Positions 1 to 6,839 are shown, numbered from the stretch's first letter. The stretch: 9,274 nucleotides of DNA from Chloroflexota bacterium (GCA_013153375.1 JAADEN010000109.1:1-9274), one strand, 5' to 3'. The notes: generated from the sequence alone by a model not told the origin. A program made the numbers and translations.

Positions 1-387
1 GCCAGCCACGACCTGGTCTTTCGCCAGTATGTGGCCCAATATCGGCTCTCGAATTGGAACACGCCCGAAATCGGGCAGGTCGTCGGCGGGTTCGCGCGCT
101 CGGTGGGCGAACCCGACCAGGCCTGGGTGGTGCCCTACCCCTACTGGGTGGACACCCGGCTGGTGGGCATCGAGGCCGGCTATCCGCGGCGCGACTACGC
201 GCTGCCGCGGGAGTTCCTGGCCGACAGCCTGACGGCCCCGGCCCCCAAGTTGTTCATCCTCAAACCCGAAGACCAGGATAGCCTGGACGCGCTGTGGCAG
301 TTGTACCCCCAGGCGCGGGTGTGGCGCTACCACTCCCAGGTGGAGGGCAAGGACTTCTTGATCTACTTCGTCAGCACGGACGAATAG
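1..387 (+). CDS. C-terminal part of a membrane glycosyltransferase-like protein (5' truncated by window edge)
   Basis: The reading frame is open from the first base and ends at TAG (385-387), so 128 C-terminal residues are visible and the real start lies outside the window. The fragment has no membrane segment. It reads as a soluble, mixed alpha/beta tail with aromatic-rich stretches: YRLSNWNTPE near the start, WVVPYPYWVDTR in the middle, VWRYHSQVEGKDFLIYFV at the end. This layout recalls the extracytoplasmic C-terminal domain of polytopic GT39/ArnT-like glycosyltransferases common in Chloroflexota, but no catalytic motif is in view, so the family is an inference. It is the only gene on the plus strand and converges with the minus-strand gene ending at 394, leaving six bases between stop codons. 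The GTG at 31 is internal, not a start. Confidence 0.6.
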   Translation, partial: ASHDLVFRQYVAQYRLSNWNTPEIGQVVGGFARSVGEPDQAWVVPYPYWVDTRLVGIEAGYPRRDYALPREFLADSLTAPAPKLFILKPEDQDSLDALWQLYPQARVWRYHSQVEGKDFLIYFVSTDE

Positions 388-393
388 CCCGCT

Positions 394-2319
394 TCACTCG
401 TCGGGTGTGGAGGACTGCTCACGCGCGGCCTGCTCCATTTCCAGGAGCACCCGCACCAACTCCTCGAGCGCGACCTTCTGCTTGCGGTACAGTTCGGCCT
501 CCGAGAGGGCCAGACGGCGGGCCACTTCGCGGCCCTTTTGCCCCTTGAGGAACTTCAATTCCAGGATGTTGTAGAGCAGCCACTCCGCGGTGAAACGCCG
601 CTCGCCGGCCGGGCGCAAGCGTTCTACCGCCTCGCGCAGCACATCCCGCAGCGCGTGCACGGGGTGCTCGTAGCCGGCCTGTTCACGCACCTGCTGCACG
701 ATGCGCCACTGCAACAGGGGGCTGGCGCTCAGTTTCGGACCGCCCCAATAGTGCCGCAGCGCGTCGCGCACCCATTGGGCCAACTCGGGCTCCGGGGGAA
801 GGTCGTCCAGGGGGGCCAGCACCCGGTCGCGGTCGTAGCGGGCCGCGGCCCGCAGGCGGGGCAGCGCGGTCGAAGGCGACGGCGCGGCTTCCAGCGCGTG
901 CAGCAGGCGCTGGCCTCGCTGCCATTCGGCCAGGGCCCAGGTCATGCGCTCCAACAAGGGCTGCAGGGCGCGCGTCTCCTCCCCGGCCTGTTCGGGCCCC
1001 TCCGCAGCCCGCGGCGGCCGCCGCACGCCCACCACGCCCCACAGCCGCGTCTCGGGCTCCGGCCCCCGCAGCGGGAAGACCCACCATCCGTCCCAGGTGA
1101 AGCCGTGGGCGGCCGCGTCCCCGGGGGAGCCCTGGGCCTCGCGGCGCGCCCAGGCCGTGAGCGCGGCCGCGGAGGGCAGAGGGCCGGCCTCGCCGATCAC
1201 GATCCACTGCCGCACCTGTTGGTCTTCCACCAGAGCCACCCACGCGGCCGGGACTTGCAGCCGGTCGCACGCGGCCGCGAGCAGGGCCTCGAACAACTGA
1301 CGCATGTCGTGGTCGGTGAACAGATTTTGCTGCAAACGCCACAACGCGAGCCAACGCGGGCCTTCCTTCCAGCGCAAGATCCAACTTTCCCACCAGGGAA
1401 TGAACACATCCCAGAGGTGCTGCATGAACAGCAGCGCCACGATCATGGTCAAGGGCACCAGCCAGGTGTACGCCGCGCCCCAGCGCGCCTCGCTGAAGCG
1501 GCGCACCGCGGTGCTGAGGCCCAGCACCGTGATGGCCGTGATGGGGCCGCGGGCCAGCCAGCGCAGCAAACGCATCTGAACCCAGCGGTCCGGCAGCGGC
1601 GCGTCGAAGAAGGCCACCGCGTAGGCCATCACCACCAGCAGCAGGATGACGGCCGAATGGTCCACCAGGGCCAGCAGCCAAAAGGCCAGTTCCCAGCGAC
1701 TGGGGAAGCCCAGGGTGAGGTAAGGGAAGGAGCCCAGGCCGACCACCACCGCGCCGACCAGCAGGTAGGTCATCCGTCGGCGGGAGACCGGGCTGAAAGT
1801 GCGTTGGCGGGCCCGCCAGAGGTTCACCCAGGCCCACAGCATGACGCCGCTGTAATAGAGCGCGAAGGGCACCACGCCCCACGCGGGGCGAAAGTGCGGC
1901 GCAGGATCGGCCGCGAGGCCCTGCCACATCCATTCGGGACGCAGCACGAACACCGCGCTGCCCAGCCAGGCCAGGCCATAGACCAGGCGCACGGCCCAGC
2001 GCCGCCGCCCGCGCGACGGGCGCCCCGTGGTGGCCAACACCGCGTCGGAAAGATGCAGGTACGCCGCGGGGAGCCACAGTGCGCCCAGCCACAGCACGGT
2101 CAGCCACAGGCGCTGGGTGCGCGGGTCGGGCGTCGCGCTGCTCAACGCCTTGCCGCCGTACAAGGCCACCAGCGCGGCCAACAGCAGCGCGTACGCCACG
2201 GTGATGCGCTGCCGCAGGTTGTAGGTCAGCGCGTAGAGCAGCAGCCCCAGGGCGATGATGCCCACGCCTGCGGCCAGGGTTTGGTCCAGGGTTTGCAGCA
2301 ACTGCAGCCCCATGCTCAT
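394..2319 (-). CDS. Polytopic membrane protein with GAF-like domain and C-terminal HTH (putative membrane-bound transcription regulator)
   Basis: 641 aa. The frame is open further upstream, but that part overlaps the preceding gene and reads as noise (Cys/Trp/Arg rich). ATG 2319 is preferred because it follows the upstream stop by 16 bases and has GAGG about 6 bases before it; ATG 2313 is an alternative. Residues 1-305 hold about eight hydrophobic segments (roughly 14-34, 40-56, 70-90, 108-126, 146-168, 184-204, 210-237, 283-303), similar to 7TM sensor modules. Residues about 335-470 look like a GAF-type domain (LFEALLAAACDRLQVPAAWVALVED, then LWGVVGVRRP near 426-435). Residues about 575-630 form a helical HTH-like tail (FLKGQKGREVARRLALSEAELYRKQKVALEEL) resembling sigma region 4: 'EVARRLALSEAELYR' fits an HTH and is followed by a basic and leucine-rich helix. 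No histidine-kinase H box or ATPase motif is seen. It likely works with the upstream Ig-domain protein. The function is inferred; DNA binding is unproven. Confidence 0.72.
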   Translation of the reverse strand: MSMGLQLLQTLDQTLAAGVGIIALGLLLYALTYNLRQRITVAYALLLAALVALYGGKALSSATPDPRTQRLWLTVLWLGALWLPAAYLHLSDAVLATTGRPSRGRRRWAVRLVYGLAWLGSAVFVLRPEWMWQGLAADPAPHFRPAWGVVPFALYYSGVMLWAWVNLWRARQRTFSPVSRRRMTYLLVGAVVVGLGSFPYLTLGFPSRWELAFWLLALVDHSAVILLLVVMAYAVAFFDAPLPDRWVQMRLLRWLARGPITAITVLGLSTAVRRFSEARWGAAYTWLVPLTMIVALLFMQHLWDVFIPWWESWILRWKEGPRWLALWRLQQNLFTDHDMRQLFEALLAAACDRLQVPAAWVALVEDQQVRQWIVIGEAGPLPSAAALTAWARREAQGSPGDAAAHGFTWDGWWVFPLRGPEPETRLWGVVGVRRPPRAAEGPEQAGEETRALQPLLERMTWALAEWQRGQRLLHALEAAPSPSTALPRLRAAARYDRDRVLAPLDDLPPEPELAQWVRDALRHYWGGPKLSASPLLQWRIVQQVREQAGYEHPVHALRDVLREAVERLRPAGERRFTAEWLLYNILELKFLKGQKGREVARRLALSEAELYRKQKVALEELVRVLLEMEQAAREQSSTPDE

Positions 2320-2335
2320 GCTCGGCCTCGCGGTC

Positions 2336-2992
2336 TCACTCGCCCTTGACCCGCACGCGCACCCGACAAGGAGGCAGCGGCTGCCCCGTGTTGTCCACCA
2401 CCACCAACTGAAGCAGATACTCGCCCGCGGGCAACATGGTCGTATCCCAGGCCTGGACCAGCACATCGTCCACCTTGGGCACGCGCCCGACCTCGATGGT
2501 CAGGAACAACGGCTGGTCCGCGGGGGCAAATTCCACCTTGTAGAAGCCGAAATTCTCGATGGACGCGGTGCCCCGAATGTCAATCTCGCCCTGAATCTCG
2601 GCGCCGTCTTCGGGATAGGCGATGAACACCCGCTGCGGGTCGCAGCGACTCTCCATCTCTTCCACGGCAGGGAGCGCGGGGGTGGGCGTATCCAGCGCGG
2701 CGGGCGGGGTGCCGGTGCCCGGCGTGGCCGCGCTCTGGGGGACGGGCTCCGCGGGGGCCGGGGAAGCGCCCCCCAGGGCCGAGGCCATGAAGAGGAACAG
2801 CATCAGGGTGGCGCTGAGCAGCGTGCCGATCACGCTCTGCTGCAGGCGCTGCCGCGCGTGCTCTTCCTCCAGGCGAAAGGTGGCGCTGCGCAAATCGTTC
2901 CAGGCCAGCCACGCCCGGCGGATGAAGAGCAGCAAACCCACCAGAAGCAGCAAATAGAGAAAGCGTTCGTAACGCAAAAGCAAGGAGAGCAT
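2336..2992 (-). CDS. Bitopic membrane protein with extracytoplasmic Ig-like domain
   Basis: 218 aa, starting at ATG 2992 with AGGG seven bases upstream. A longer frame up to 3061 would run through the promoter and terminator region, so it is rejected. Two hydrophobic segments (about 11-24 and 53-73) flank an Arg-rich, charged loop (25-52: RRAW..RSATFRLEEEHARQR) that is probably cytoplasmic. A Pro/Ala/Thr-rich linker follows (about 76-112). Residues 115-216 look like a beta-sandwich: VFIAYPEDGAEIQGEIDIRGTASI, then AWDTTMLPAGEYLLQLVVVDNTGQ, ending in alternating Val/Arg. C117 and C209 sit at the two ends of this domain and could form a disulfide, which fits an outside location. The pattern is typical of Ig-like modules attached to membrane or cell-wall proteins in Chloroflexota. 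It is the first gene of an operon with the 641-aa HTH membrane protein (16-base spacer), so it may be that protein's sensing partner. No enzymatic motif is seen. Confidence 0.75.
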   Translation of the reverse strand: MLSLLLRYERFLYLLLLVGLLLFIRRAWLAWNDLRSATFRLEEEHARQRLQQSVIGTLLSATLMLFLFMASALGGASPAPAEPVPQSAATPGTGTPPAALDTPTPALPAVEEMESRCDPQRVFIAYPEDGAEIQGEIDIRGTASIENFGFYKVEFAPADQPLFLTIEVGRVPKVDDVLVQAWDTTMLPAGEYLLQLVVVDNTGQPLPPCRVRVRVKGE

Positions 2993-3032
2993 GGTCGCGC
3001 CCTGCGGTGGGAAGTCCCTACCTCGGAAGGCT

Positions 3033-3061
3033 ATAGTAACACAAAGAAAGGCGGGGGCCAA
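3033..3061 (-). promoter_or_regulatory. Candidate sigma-70 promoter for the Ig-domain/HTH membrane protein operon
   Basis: On the minus strand TTGGCC (3056-3061) and TACTAT (3033-3038) are 17 bp apart, each matching consensus at 4 of 6 bases. TGT directly before the -10 makes it an extended -10 (TGn). The expected start of transcription is near 3026, giving a leader of about 34 nt before ATG 2992. The -35 box lies inside the 3' arm and loop edge of the terminator of the preceding unit. Moderate confidence because the hexamers are imperfect. Confidence 0.5.
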
Positions 3062-3075
3062 ATCCTCGGCCCCCG
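3042..3075 (-). terminator. Intrinsic terminator of the recombinase-like/PNP operon
   Basis: Minus strand: a perfect 8-bp GC stem, CGGGGGCC (3068-3075) with GGCCCCCG (3052-3059), an 8-nt loop, then CCTTTCTTTG. It sits 34 bases past the PNP stop codon, exactly where a Rho-independent terminator is expected. The U tract is interrupted by one C. Confidence 0.8.
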
Positions 3076-3109
3076 GGTAGCGTGCTTCCGACTCTGGCGC
3101 GGCGTGCGG

Positions 3110-3976
3110 TCACAGCCGCGCCAGCACGCCTTCGATCAAGGCCGCCAGGTTGGGCGTCATCACCCGCCCGGCCTCCAGCACTTCCTCGTGCGAAGTGATG
3201 GTCTCGCCGTCCAGGTTGGCCCGATTGCTGATGCCCGAGACGCCCAACACCCGCATGCCGCTGTGCACCGCGGTGACGACCTCGGGCACGGTGGACATGC
3301 CCACCGCGTCCACGCCGATGGTGTGCAAGAAGCGCAGGTCCGCGGGCGTCTCGAACTGGGGCCCGCCGACGCCCACATAGACGCCTTCGCGCAGCACGAT
3401 GCCCTTCTCCGCGGCCACGGCTCGGGCCAGGGCCATGAGTTGCCGGTCGTACGCCCGGCCCATGTCCGGGAAGCGCGGGCCAAAAGCGTCCAGGTTGGGC
3501 CCCCGCAAGGGGGAGTGGCCGGCCAGGCCCATGAAGTTGATGTGGTCGCGGATGAGCATCAGATCGCCGGGGTTGAACTCAGGATTGACCCCACCGGCCG
3601 CGTTGGTCACGAAGAAGAACTCCGCGCCCAGGCGGCGCATCACCCGCACGGGCAGGCCGATCTGGGCCATGGTGTAGCCTTCGTAGTAATGGGCGCGGCC
3701 CTGCATGATCATCACCGGCTGACCGACCCAGTGACCCAAAATCAGTTTGCCCGCATGGCCCCACACCGTGGACTCAGGCCAATCGGGAATGTCGGTGTAC
3801 GGGATTTCGGCCACCACATCGGTCGCGGCTTCGGCCACCGCGCCCAAACCAGAGCCCAAGATCAATCCCACGCGCGGGGTGAACCCCGGCGCGTGCGCGG
3901 CCACGGCCGCGGCTACCGCATCGATGTCTTCCAAGGAGAAGAAGTAGGGTTTGCGCAATTGCGGACGAGCGCCCAT
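3110..3976 (-). CDS. punA: Purine nucleoside phosphorylase, trimeric type (EC 2.4.2.1)
   Basis: 288 aa, full length for the trimeric family. It catalyses phosphorolysis of purine nucleosides to base plus (deoxy)ribose-1-phosphate in cytoplasmic purine salvage. Visible family motifs: GSGLG phosphate-binding loop (41-45), GRAHYYEGY (93-101, His96 in the phosphate site), TNAAGGVNP (124-132), GGPQFETPAD (204-213, with the purine-contacting Glu209), VGMSTVPE (226-232, Met227/Ser228) and SGISN (247-251). Asn251 corresponds to the Asn that favours 6-oxopurines (guanine/hypoxanthine); methylthioadenosine phosphorylases carry Asp there, so an MTAP assignment is disfavoured. ATG 3976 has AGGA eight bases upstream and lies one base after the TGA of the recombinase-like gene, so translation is probably coupled. 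An intrinsic terminator follows. The function is secure; the symbol could equally be given as pnp/deoD-type 2. Confidence 0.95.
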   Translation of the reverse strand: MGARPQLRKPYFFSLEDIDAVAAAVAAHAPGFTPRVGLILGSGLGAVAEAATDVVAEIPYTDIPDWPESTVWGHAGKLILGHWVGQPVMIMQGRAHYYEGYTMAQIGLPVRVMRRLGAEFFFVTNAAGGVNPEFNPGDLMLIRDHINFMGLAGHSPLRGPNLDAFGPRFPDMGRAYDRQLMALARAVAAEKGIVLREGVYVGVGGPQFETPADLRFLHTIGVDAVGMSTVPEVVTAVHSGMRVLGVSGISNRANLDGETITSHEEVLEAGRVMTPNLAALIEGVLARL

Positions 3977-3977
3977 G

Positions 3978-4994
3978 TCAACTATCCTTGTTTTCCTCGC
4001 CCCGGCCTCCCGGCGTGCGCAACTCGGTCAAGTCTTCGGGCAGCCACTCCTCCGCGCCCGGCCCCATGATGATCTCGCCCGTGGGCTGCAGGATGGGCAG
4101 GGTGTCCACCTCCACATCCTGGCAGGCCCGGCTCAGGCGGCGCAGCAAAAAGCGGGTGGACAGAGGATTGGTGTGGCCGAACACGATCTGCAGCGTGTCC
4201 GCAGGGATGCCTTTGCGCGCCAGCCGATACGCGGCCGTGTTGCGCAGGGCCTGCGGCGTGAGGGACTTGCGCAGGCGCAGGATCTCGCCCCACGAGCGCA
4301 GCGACTGCCACAGGCTCTGACGGCTGATGGGACGCCCCAACTGGCTCAAGAACAGGCCCTTTTCGTCGCCCGTGGGGTTGAAGCGCTCCCGCAAGATCAG
4401 ATAACGGCGCAGAGGCTCCCGGGCTGCACGCACGGGAATCCACATGGACTTCTCCACCAGGTCGGGGATGCGCACCCGGCTGTGCTCCAGATTGACATCG
4501 TCCACGGTGAAGCGGATGAGCCATTCGCTGGGGAAGCCCCACTCCACGAACAGCGCGATGAGGGCCAGATCGCGGATGGCGCGCGGGGTGTTGGCCCGCA
4601 GCAGGCTCTCCCAGATCTGGCGCAATTCTTCACTGTTGAAACACAGGATTTCTTGCGATTGGCGGGCTTTTTCCAGATATTCCGTCAATTCCGCGGTGCG
4701 GGGCACGAAGGATTCGGTGAGATGTCCGGTGGACTGCAAGTAACGCTGGAAACTGCGCAGCGACGCGAGCCGGCGCATGAGCGTACTGCGGCGATAGCGT
4801 TGCGCCTGATCGGCCAGGTAGGCCTTGCAATATTCAGGAGTTAAATCCTCGATCTCGGGCTCGCGGCCCAACTGGGCCTTGAGAAACTCGTAGAACTGCT
4901 GGATGTCCTCCAGGTAGCCGACCAGCGTCATCTGCCGATAGCCTTGGCGCTCCAAAAAGGCGCGAAAGTCTTCAATTAGACCTCGTAACTGCAT
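3978..4994 (-). CDS. Tyrosine-recombinase-fold (XerD/phage integrase-like) protein, probably catalytically degenerate
   Basis: 338 aa. ATG 4994 has GGAGGG five bases upstream. The N-terminal about 90 residues match the SAM-like core-binding domain of Xer/phage integrases (FLERQGYRQMTLVGYLEDIQQFYEFL, later RRLASLRSFQRYL). Residues about 118-290 follow the catalytic-domain layout, but key residues differ. Where XerD has GLRVSEL, this has GFPSEWL (153-159), so the first Arg is Pro155. The HxxR box reads LTPQALRNT (245-253), with His replaced by Gln248 and Arg251 kept. The second His is kept in FGHTNP (272-277). Where LGHSxxxTTxxY normally supplies the nucleophile, the sequence is STRFLLR, with no Tyr. 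Ungapped comparison therefore suggests no strand cleavage. The C-terminal about 48 residues form an extra acidic tail. It may be a DNA-binding or architectural protein. It forms an operon with PNP (TGA, one base, ATG). The fold is confident; loss of activity is an alignment-by-eye inference. Confidence 0.8.
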   Translation of the reverse strand: MQLRGLIEDFRAFLERQGYRQMTLVGYLEDIQQFYEFLKAQLGREPEIEDLTPEYCKAYLADQAQRYRRSTLMRRLASLRSFQRYLQSTGHLTESFVPRTAELTEYLEKARQSQEILCFNSEELRQIWESLLRANTPRAIRDLALIALFVEWGFPSEWLIRFTVDDVNLEHSRVRIPDLVEKSMWIPVRAAREPLRRYLILRERFNPTGDEKGLFLSQLGRPISRQSLWQSLRSWGEILRLRKSLTPQALRNTAAYRLARKGIPADTLQIVFGHTNPLSTRFLLRRLSRACQDVEVDTLPILQPTGEIIMGPGAEEWLPEDLTELRTPGGRGEENKDS

Positions 4995-5184
4995 GAGAAC
5001 CCTCCATGTCTGGGGCCGTAGCCCGGATTCCTGCTCGGCCCCGCGGCTGGCGAGGACGAGCCGCGCCCGCGATCCGCAGCCAAGGCCCTGAAGCCTCTAA
5101 CGACCTGCGACAGACAGCCCCGGCGCGCCTCAAGGGAAAGGACGGCCGGGCCGCGGGCGTTGCGTGTTTCATAACTTCGCGTTC
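4995..5184 (-). other. Long GC-rich 5' leader of the recombinase-like/PNP operon
   Basis: Between the predicted transcription start and ATG 4994 lie about 190 nt, unusually long for this window. The leader is GC-rich and contains at least one hairpin (CGCGGCT with AGCCGCG, 10-nt loop, within about 5045-5070). It also contains a 66-codon frame opening at ATG 5172 and ending at 4972, inside the recombinase gene. That frame has no visible ribosome binding site and an Arg/Ala/Pro-rich composition expected of random GC-rich DNA. I recognise no known riboswitch. No other gene is seen between 4995 and 5261. Confidence 0.4.
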
Positions 5185-5190
5185 GCCGTT

Positions 5191-5219
5191 ATCATACCAG
5201 CAAAGCCCAGAATTGTCAA
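5191..5219 (-). promoter_or_regulatory. Near-consensus sigma-70 promoter for the recombinase-like/PNP operon
   Basis: Minus strand: a perfect TTGACA (5214-5219), exactly 17 bp, then TATGAT (5191-5196), 5 of 6 matches, preceded by TGG, which gives an extended -10. The bases just upstream (about 5220-5232, TTGTATATTTA on the minus strand) are AT-rich in an otherwise GC-rich region and resemble an UP element. It is the strongest promoter-like signal in the window. Expected start of transcription is near 5184. Confidence 0.88.
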
Positions 5220-5261
5220 TAAATATACAACCCAATGCTTGTGTGTAAGGTGTAGAGGGCC

Positions 5262-6212
5262 TCAAACCTGCGCCGCGCCGCGGCGCAAGTCCTCCAGCAC
5301 CGCGACCAACTCCGCGGGCAACGGCGCCTCGAAGGTGCGGGGCGCATCTTCGCCGGGCAGGGTGAGGGTGAGCCGGTGGGCGTGCAAGAAGTGGCGCGTC
5401 AAAGGGAGCCGCACCCGCCGCGGGCCGTACAGGGTGTCGCCCGCGATGGGCGTGCCCAGGAACGCGGCGTGCACCCGAATCTGATGCGTGCGGCCGGTCA
5501 AGGGCCGAAAGCGCACCAAAGTGTAGCCGGGGAAAGCCTCCAGCACCTCGAAGTCGGTGCTGGCCTCTCGCCCGCGGCCCGGCGTGGTCACCCGCATGCG
5601 CTGCCGATGGGCCGGATCCCGCTCGATGGGGGCTTCGACGCGGCCCCGAGGCGCGGGAGGCCGCCCCACCACCAGGCCCAGGTATTCCTTGCGCACCTGG
5701 CGGGCCCGAAACTGGTCTTGCAAGAACTGGTGCGCGGCGTCGTTCTTGGCCAAAATGAGCACGCCCGAAGTGTCCTTGTCCAGCCGGTGCACCAGGCCCG
5801 GCCGCAGCACGCCGCCCACGCCAGCCAAATCGGGCGCGTGGGCCAGGGCCGCGTGCACCAGCGTGCCCCGCTCGTGCCCCGGCGAAGGGTGCACCACCAT
5901 GCCCGCGGGCTTGTCCACCACCAGCACATCGTCGTTCTCAAACAGCACCCGCAGGGGGATGGGCTCCGGTTCGACCGTGGCAGGCCGCGGCGGCGGCACC
6001 TGCACCACCACCGTGGCCGGGCGGTCGAGCCAGTGCCCCGGCTTGGTGATGGTCTGACCGTCCACCGTGACCCGGCCCTCGCGAATCCACGACTGCACCC
6101 GGGCGCGCGAATACGAGCCCTGCAGCGCCTGCACCACGAAACGATCCAGGCGCTGCCGCGGCTGCTCCGCGGTGGGGCGAAAGACGAAAGTGTGCGTACG
6201 CGGCTCGCTCAT
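5262..6212 (-). CDS. rluD: RluA/RluD-family 23S rRNA pseudouridine synthase
   Basis: 316 aa, normal length for the family. It isomerises specific uridines to pseudouridine in rRNA, acting in the cytoplasm on the ribosome. Residues about 18-80 form an S4 RNA-binding domain (RLDRFVVQAL..SRARVQSWIREGRVTVDGQ). The catalytic domain starts near 88 with VLFENDDVLVVDKPAGMVVHPSPG and holds the signature RPGLVHRLDKDTSG (137-150) with catalytic Asp145. Further conserved blocks are KEYLGLVVG and the GRTHQIRVHAAFLGTPIAGDTLYG region. ATG 6212 has GAGGG seven bases upstream. It follows lspA by 88 bases, the common lspA-rluD order in bacteria, which supports the RluD name, but distinguishing RluD from other RluA-type paralogues by eye is not certain. 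No terminator is visible after the stop at 5262. Confidence 0.93.
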   Translation of the reverse strand: MSEPRTHTFVFRPTAEQPRQRLDRFVVQALQGSYSRARVQSWIREGRVTVDGQTITKPGHWLDRPATVVVQVPPPRPATVEPEPIPLRVLFENDDVLVVDKPAGMVVHPSPGHERGTLVHAALAHAPDLAGVGGVLRPGLVHRLDKDTSGVLILAKNDAAHQFLQDQFRARQVRKEYLGLVVGRPPAPRGRVEAPIERDPAHRQRMRVTTPGRGREASTDFEVLEAFPGYTLVRFRPLTGRTHQIRVHAAFLGTPIAGDTLYGPRRVRLPLTRHFLHAHRLTLTLPGEDAPRTFEAPLPAELVAVLEDLRRGAAQV

Positions 6213-6252
6213 ACAAATTCCCTCGGGCGGGGTGTGGGGGATGGGCTCCGCG

Positions 6253-6273
6253 CGCGGCGCTGGAAGCGCCGCG
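6253..6273. other. Perfect 8-bp hairpin in the lspA-rluD spacer
   Basis: CGCGGCGC (6253-6260), loop TGGAA, GCGCCGCG (6266-6273). No U tract follows on the minus strand, so it is not a classical terminator. It may act as an mRNA-processing or stability element between lspA and rluD, or may simply reflect high GC. It lies within the 88-base gap, which has no gene. Confidence 0.45.
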
Positions 6274-6300
6274 GGGCTGCGCGGCGGGTTCGGCCGCGGC

Positions 6301-6792
6301 CTACGAGCCCTCCTCGGCCAGGGTGCTCAGCAACAGGCAAAGCACGCCCAGGGTGATGGCAATGTCGGCCACATTGAAGACCGGAAAGCGGCCCACCGCG
6401 ATGAAGTCCGTCACCGAGCCCTGGGTCAGCCGATCCCACAGGTTGCCCAGCGCGCCGCCCACCTGCAAAGCCAGGCCCCAGCGCAGGCAGCGCGCCTCCA
6501 ACGCAGTTTGCCGAAAGTGCCACACGACGAACAAAACCACGACCACGGCCAGCCCTAACAACAAATCGTTGGCCCCTTGATAGAGGCCGAAAGCCGAGCC
6601 CGTGTTGCGCCAATGCACGATGCGCACCCAAGAACGCCAGGGTTCGGGCCAGGGAGCCCAGACCTGACCAAAAGGCAAATAGGCCCGCACCAGGGCCTTG
6701 GTCCACTGATCCAGCAGCACGACGCCCAGACTCACGCCCACCAAAAGGCGATAGTGGGCCCACCAGTGGGTCGGCGCCGACGAAGAGGTCAT
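6301..6792 (-). CDS. lspA: Lipoprotein signal peptidase (signal peptidase II)
   Basis: 163 aa, typical size. It is an inner-membrane aspartic protease that removes signal peptides from diacylglyceryl-modified prolipoproteins. Four hydrophobic segments are visible (about 15-29, 77-92, 102-117, 141-157). Family boxes are present in order: DQWTKALV (28-35), RNTGSAFGLYQG (62-73), GGALGNLWDRL (112-122) with catalytic Asp120, and VFNVADIAI (138-146) with catalytic Asp143. ATG 6792 is chosen because AGGAGG lies eight bases upstream; a GTG at 6822 in the same frame would place that ribosome binding site inside the gene. It lies between the DUF123 gene and rluD in one operon. Confidence 0.97.
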   Translation of the reverse strand: MTSSSAPTHWWAHYRLLVGVSLGVVLLDQWTKALVRAYLPFGQVWAPWPEPWRSWVRIVHWRNTGSAFGLYQGANDLLLGLAVVVVLFVVWHFRQTALEARCLRWGLALQVGGALGNLWDRLTQGSVTDFIAVGRFPVFNVADIAITLGVLCLLLSTLAEEGS

Positions 6793-6800
6793 GAAGAGCG

Positions 6801-6806
6801 CCTCCT
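6801..6806 (-). promoter_or_regulatory. Strong ribosome binding site that fixes the lspA start
   Basis: Minus strand AGGAGG, eight bases before ATG 6792. It is the best Shine-Dalgarno match in the window and argues against the upstream GTG at 6822. Confidence 0.85.
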
Positions 6807-6821
6807 GGAGCAAAAGTCGCA

Positions 6822-6839
6822 CGGCGCGCTGCCGCGCCG
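6822..6839. other. Perfect 7-bp GC hairpin between the DUF123 gene and lspA
   Basis: CGGCGCG (6822-6828), loop CTGC, CGCGCCG (6833-6839). On the minus strand it is followed after about five bases by TTTT, so it could be a weak, leaky terminator or a processing site reducing read-through into lspA. It occupies the 54-base gap between the two genes. Confidence 0.4.

Noticed and set aside
538..2349. 603-codon plus-strand open frame opposite the 641-aa membrane protein
   Set aside because: His/Gln/Arg/Gly-rich composition with no domain motif, and lies exactly antisense to a gene with clear membrane segments; a GC-driven shadow.
2255..4069. 604-codon plus-strand open frame spanning the Ig-domain gene and PNP
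   Set aside because: It crosses a terminator, a promoter and two genes on the other strand, has no recognisable motif, and its composition is that of antisense GC-rich DNA.
4972..5172. 66-codon leader frame before the recombinase-like gene
   Set aside because: No Shine-Dalgarno sequence and random-looking Arg/Ala/Pro composition; kept only as a note under the leader.
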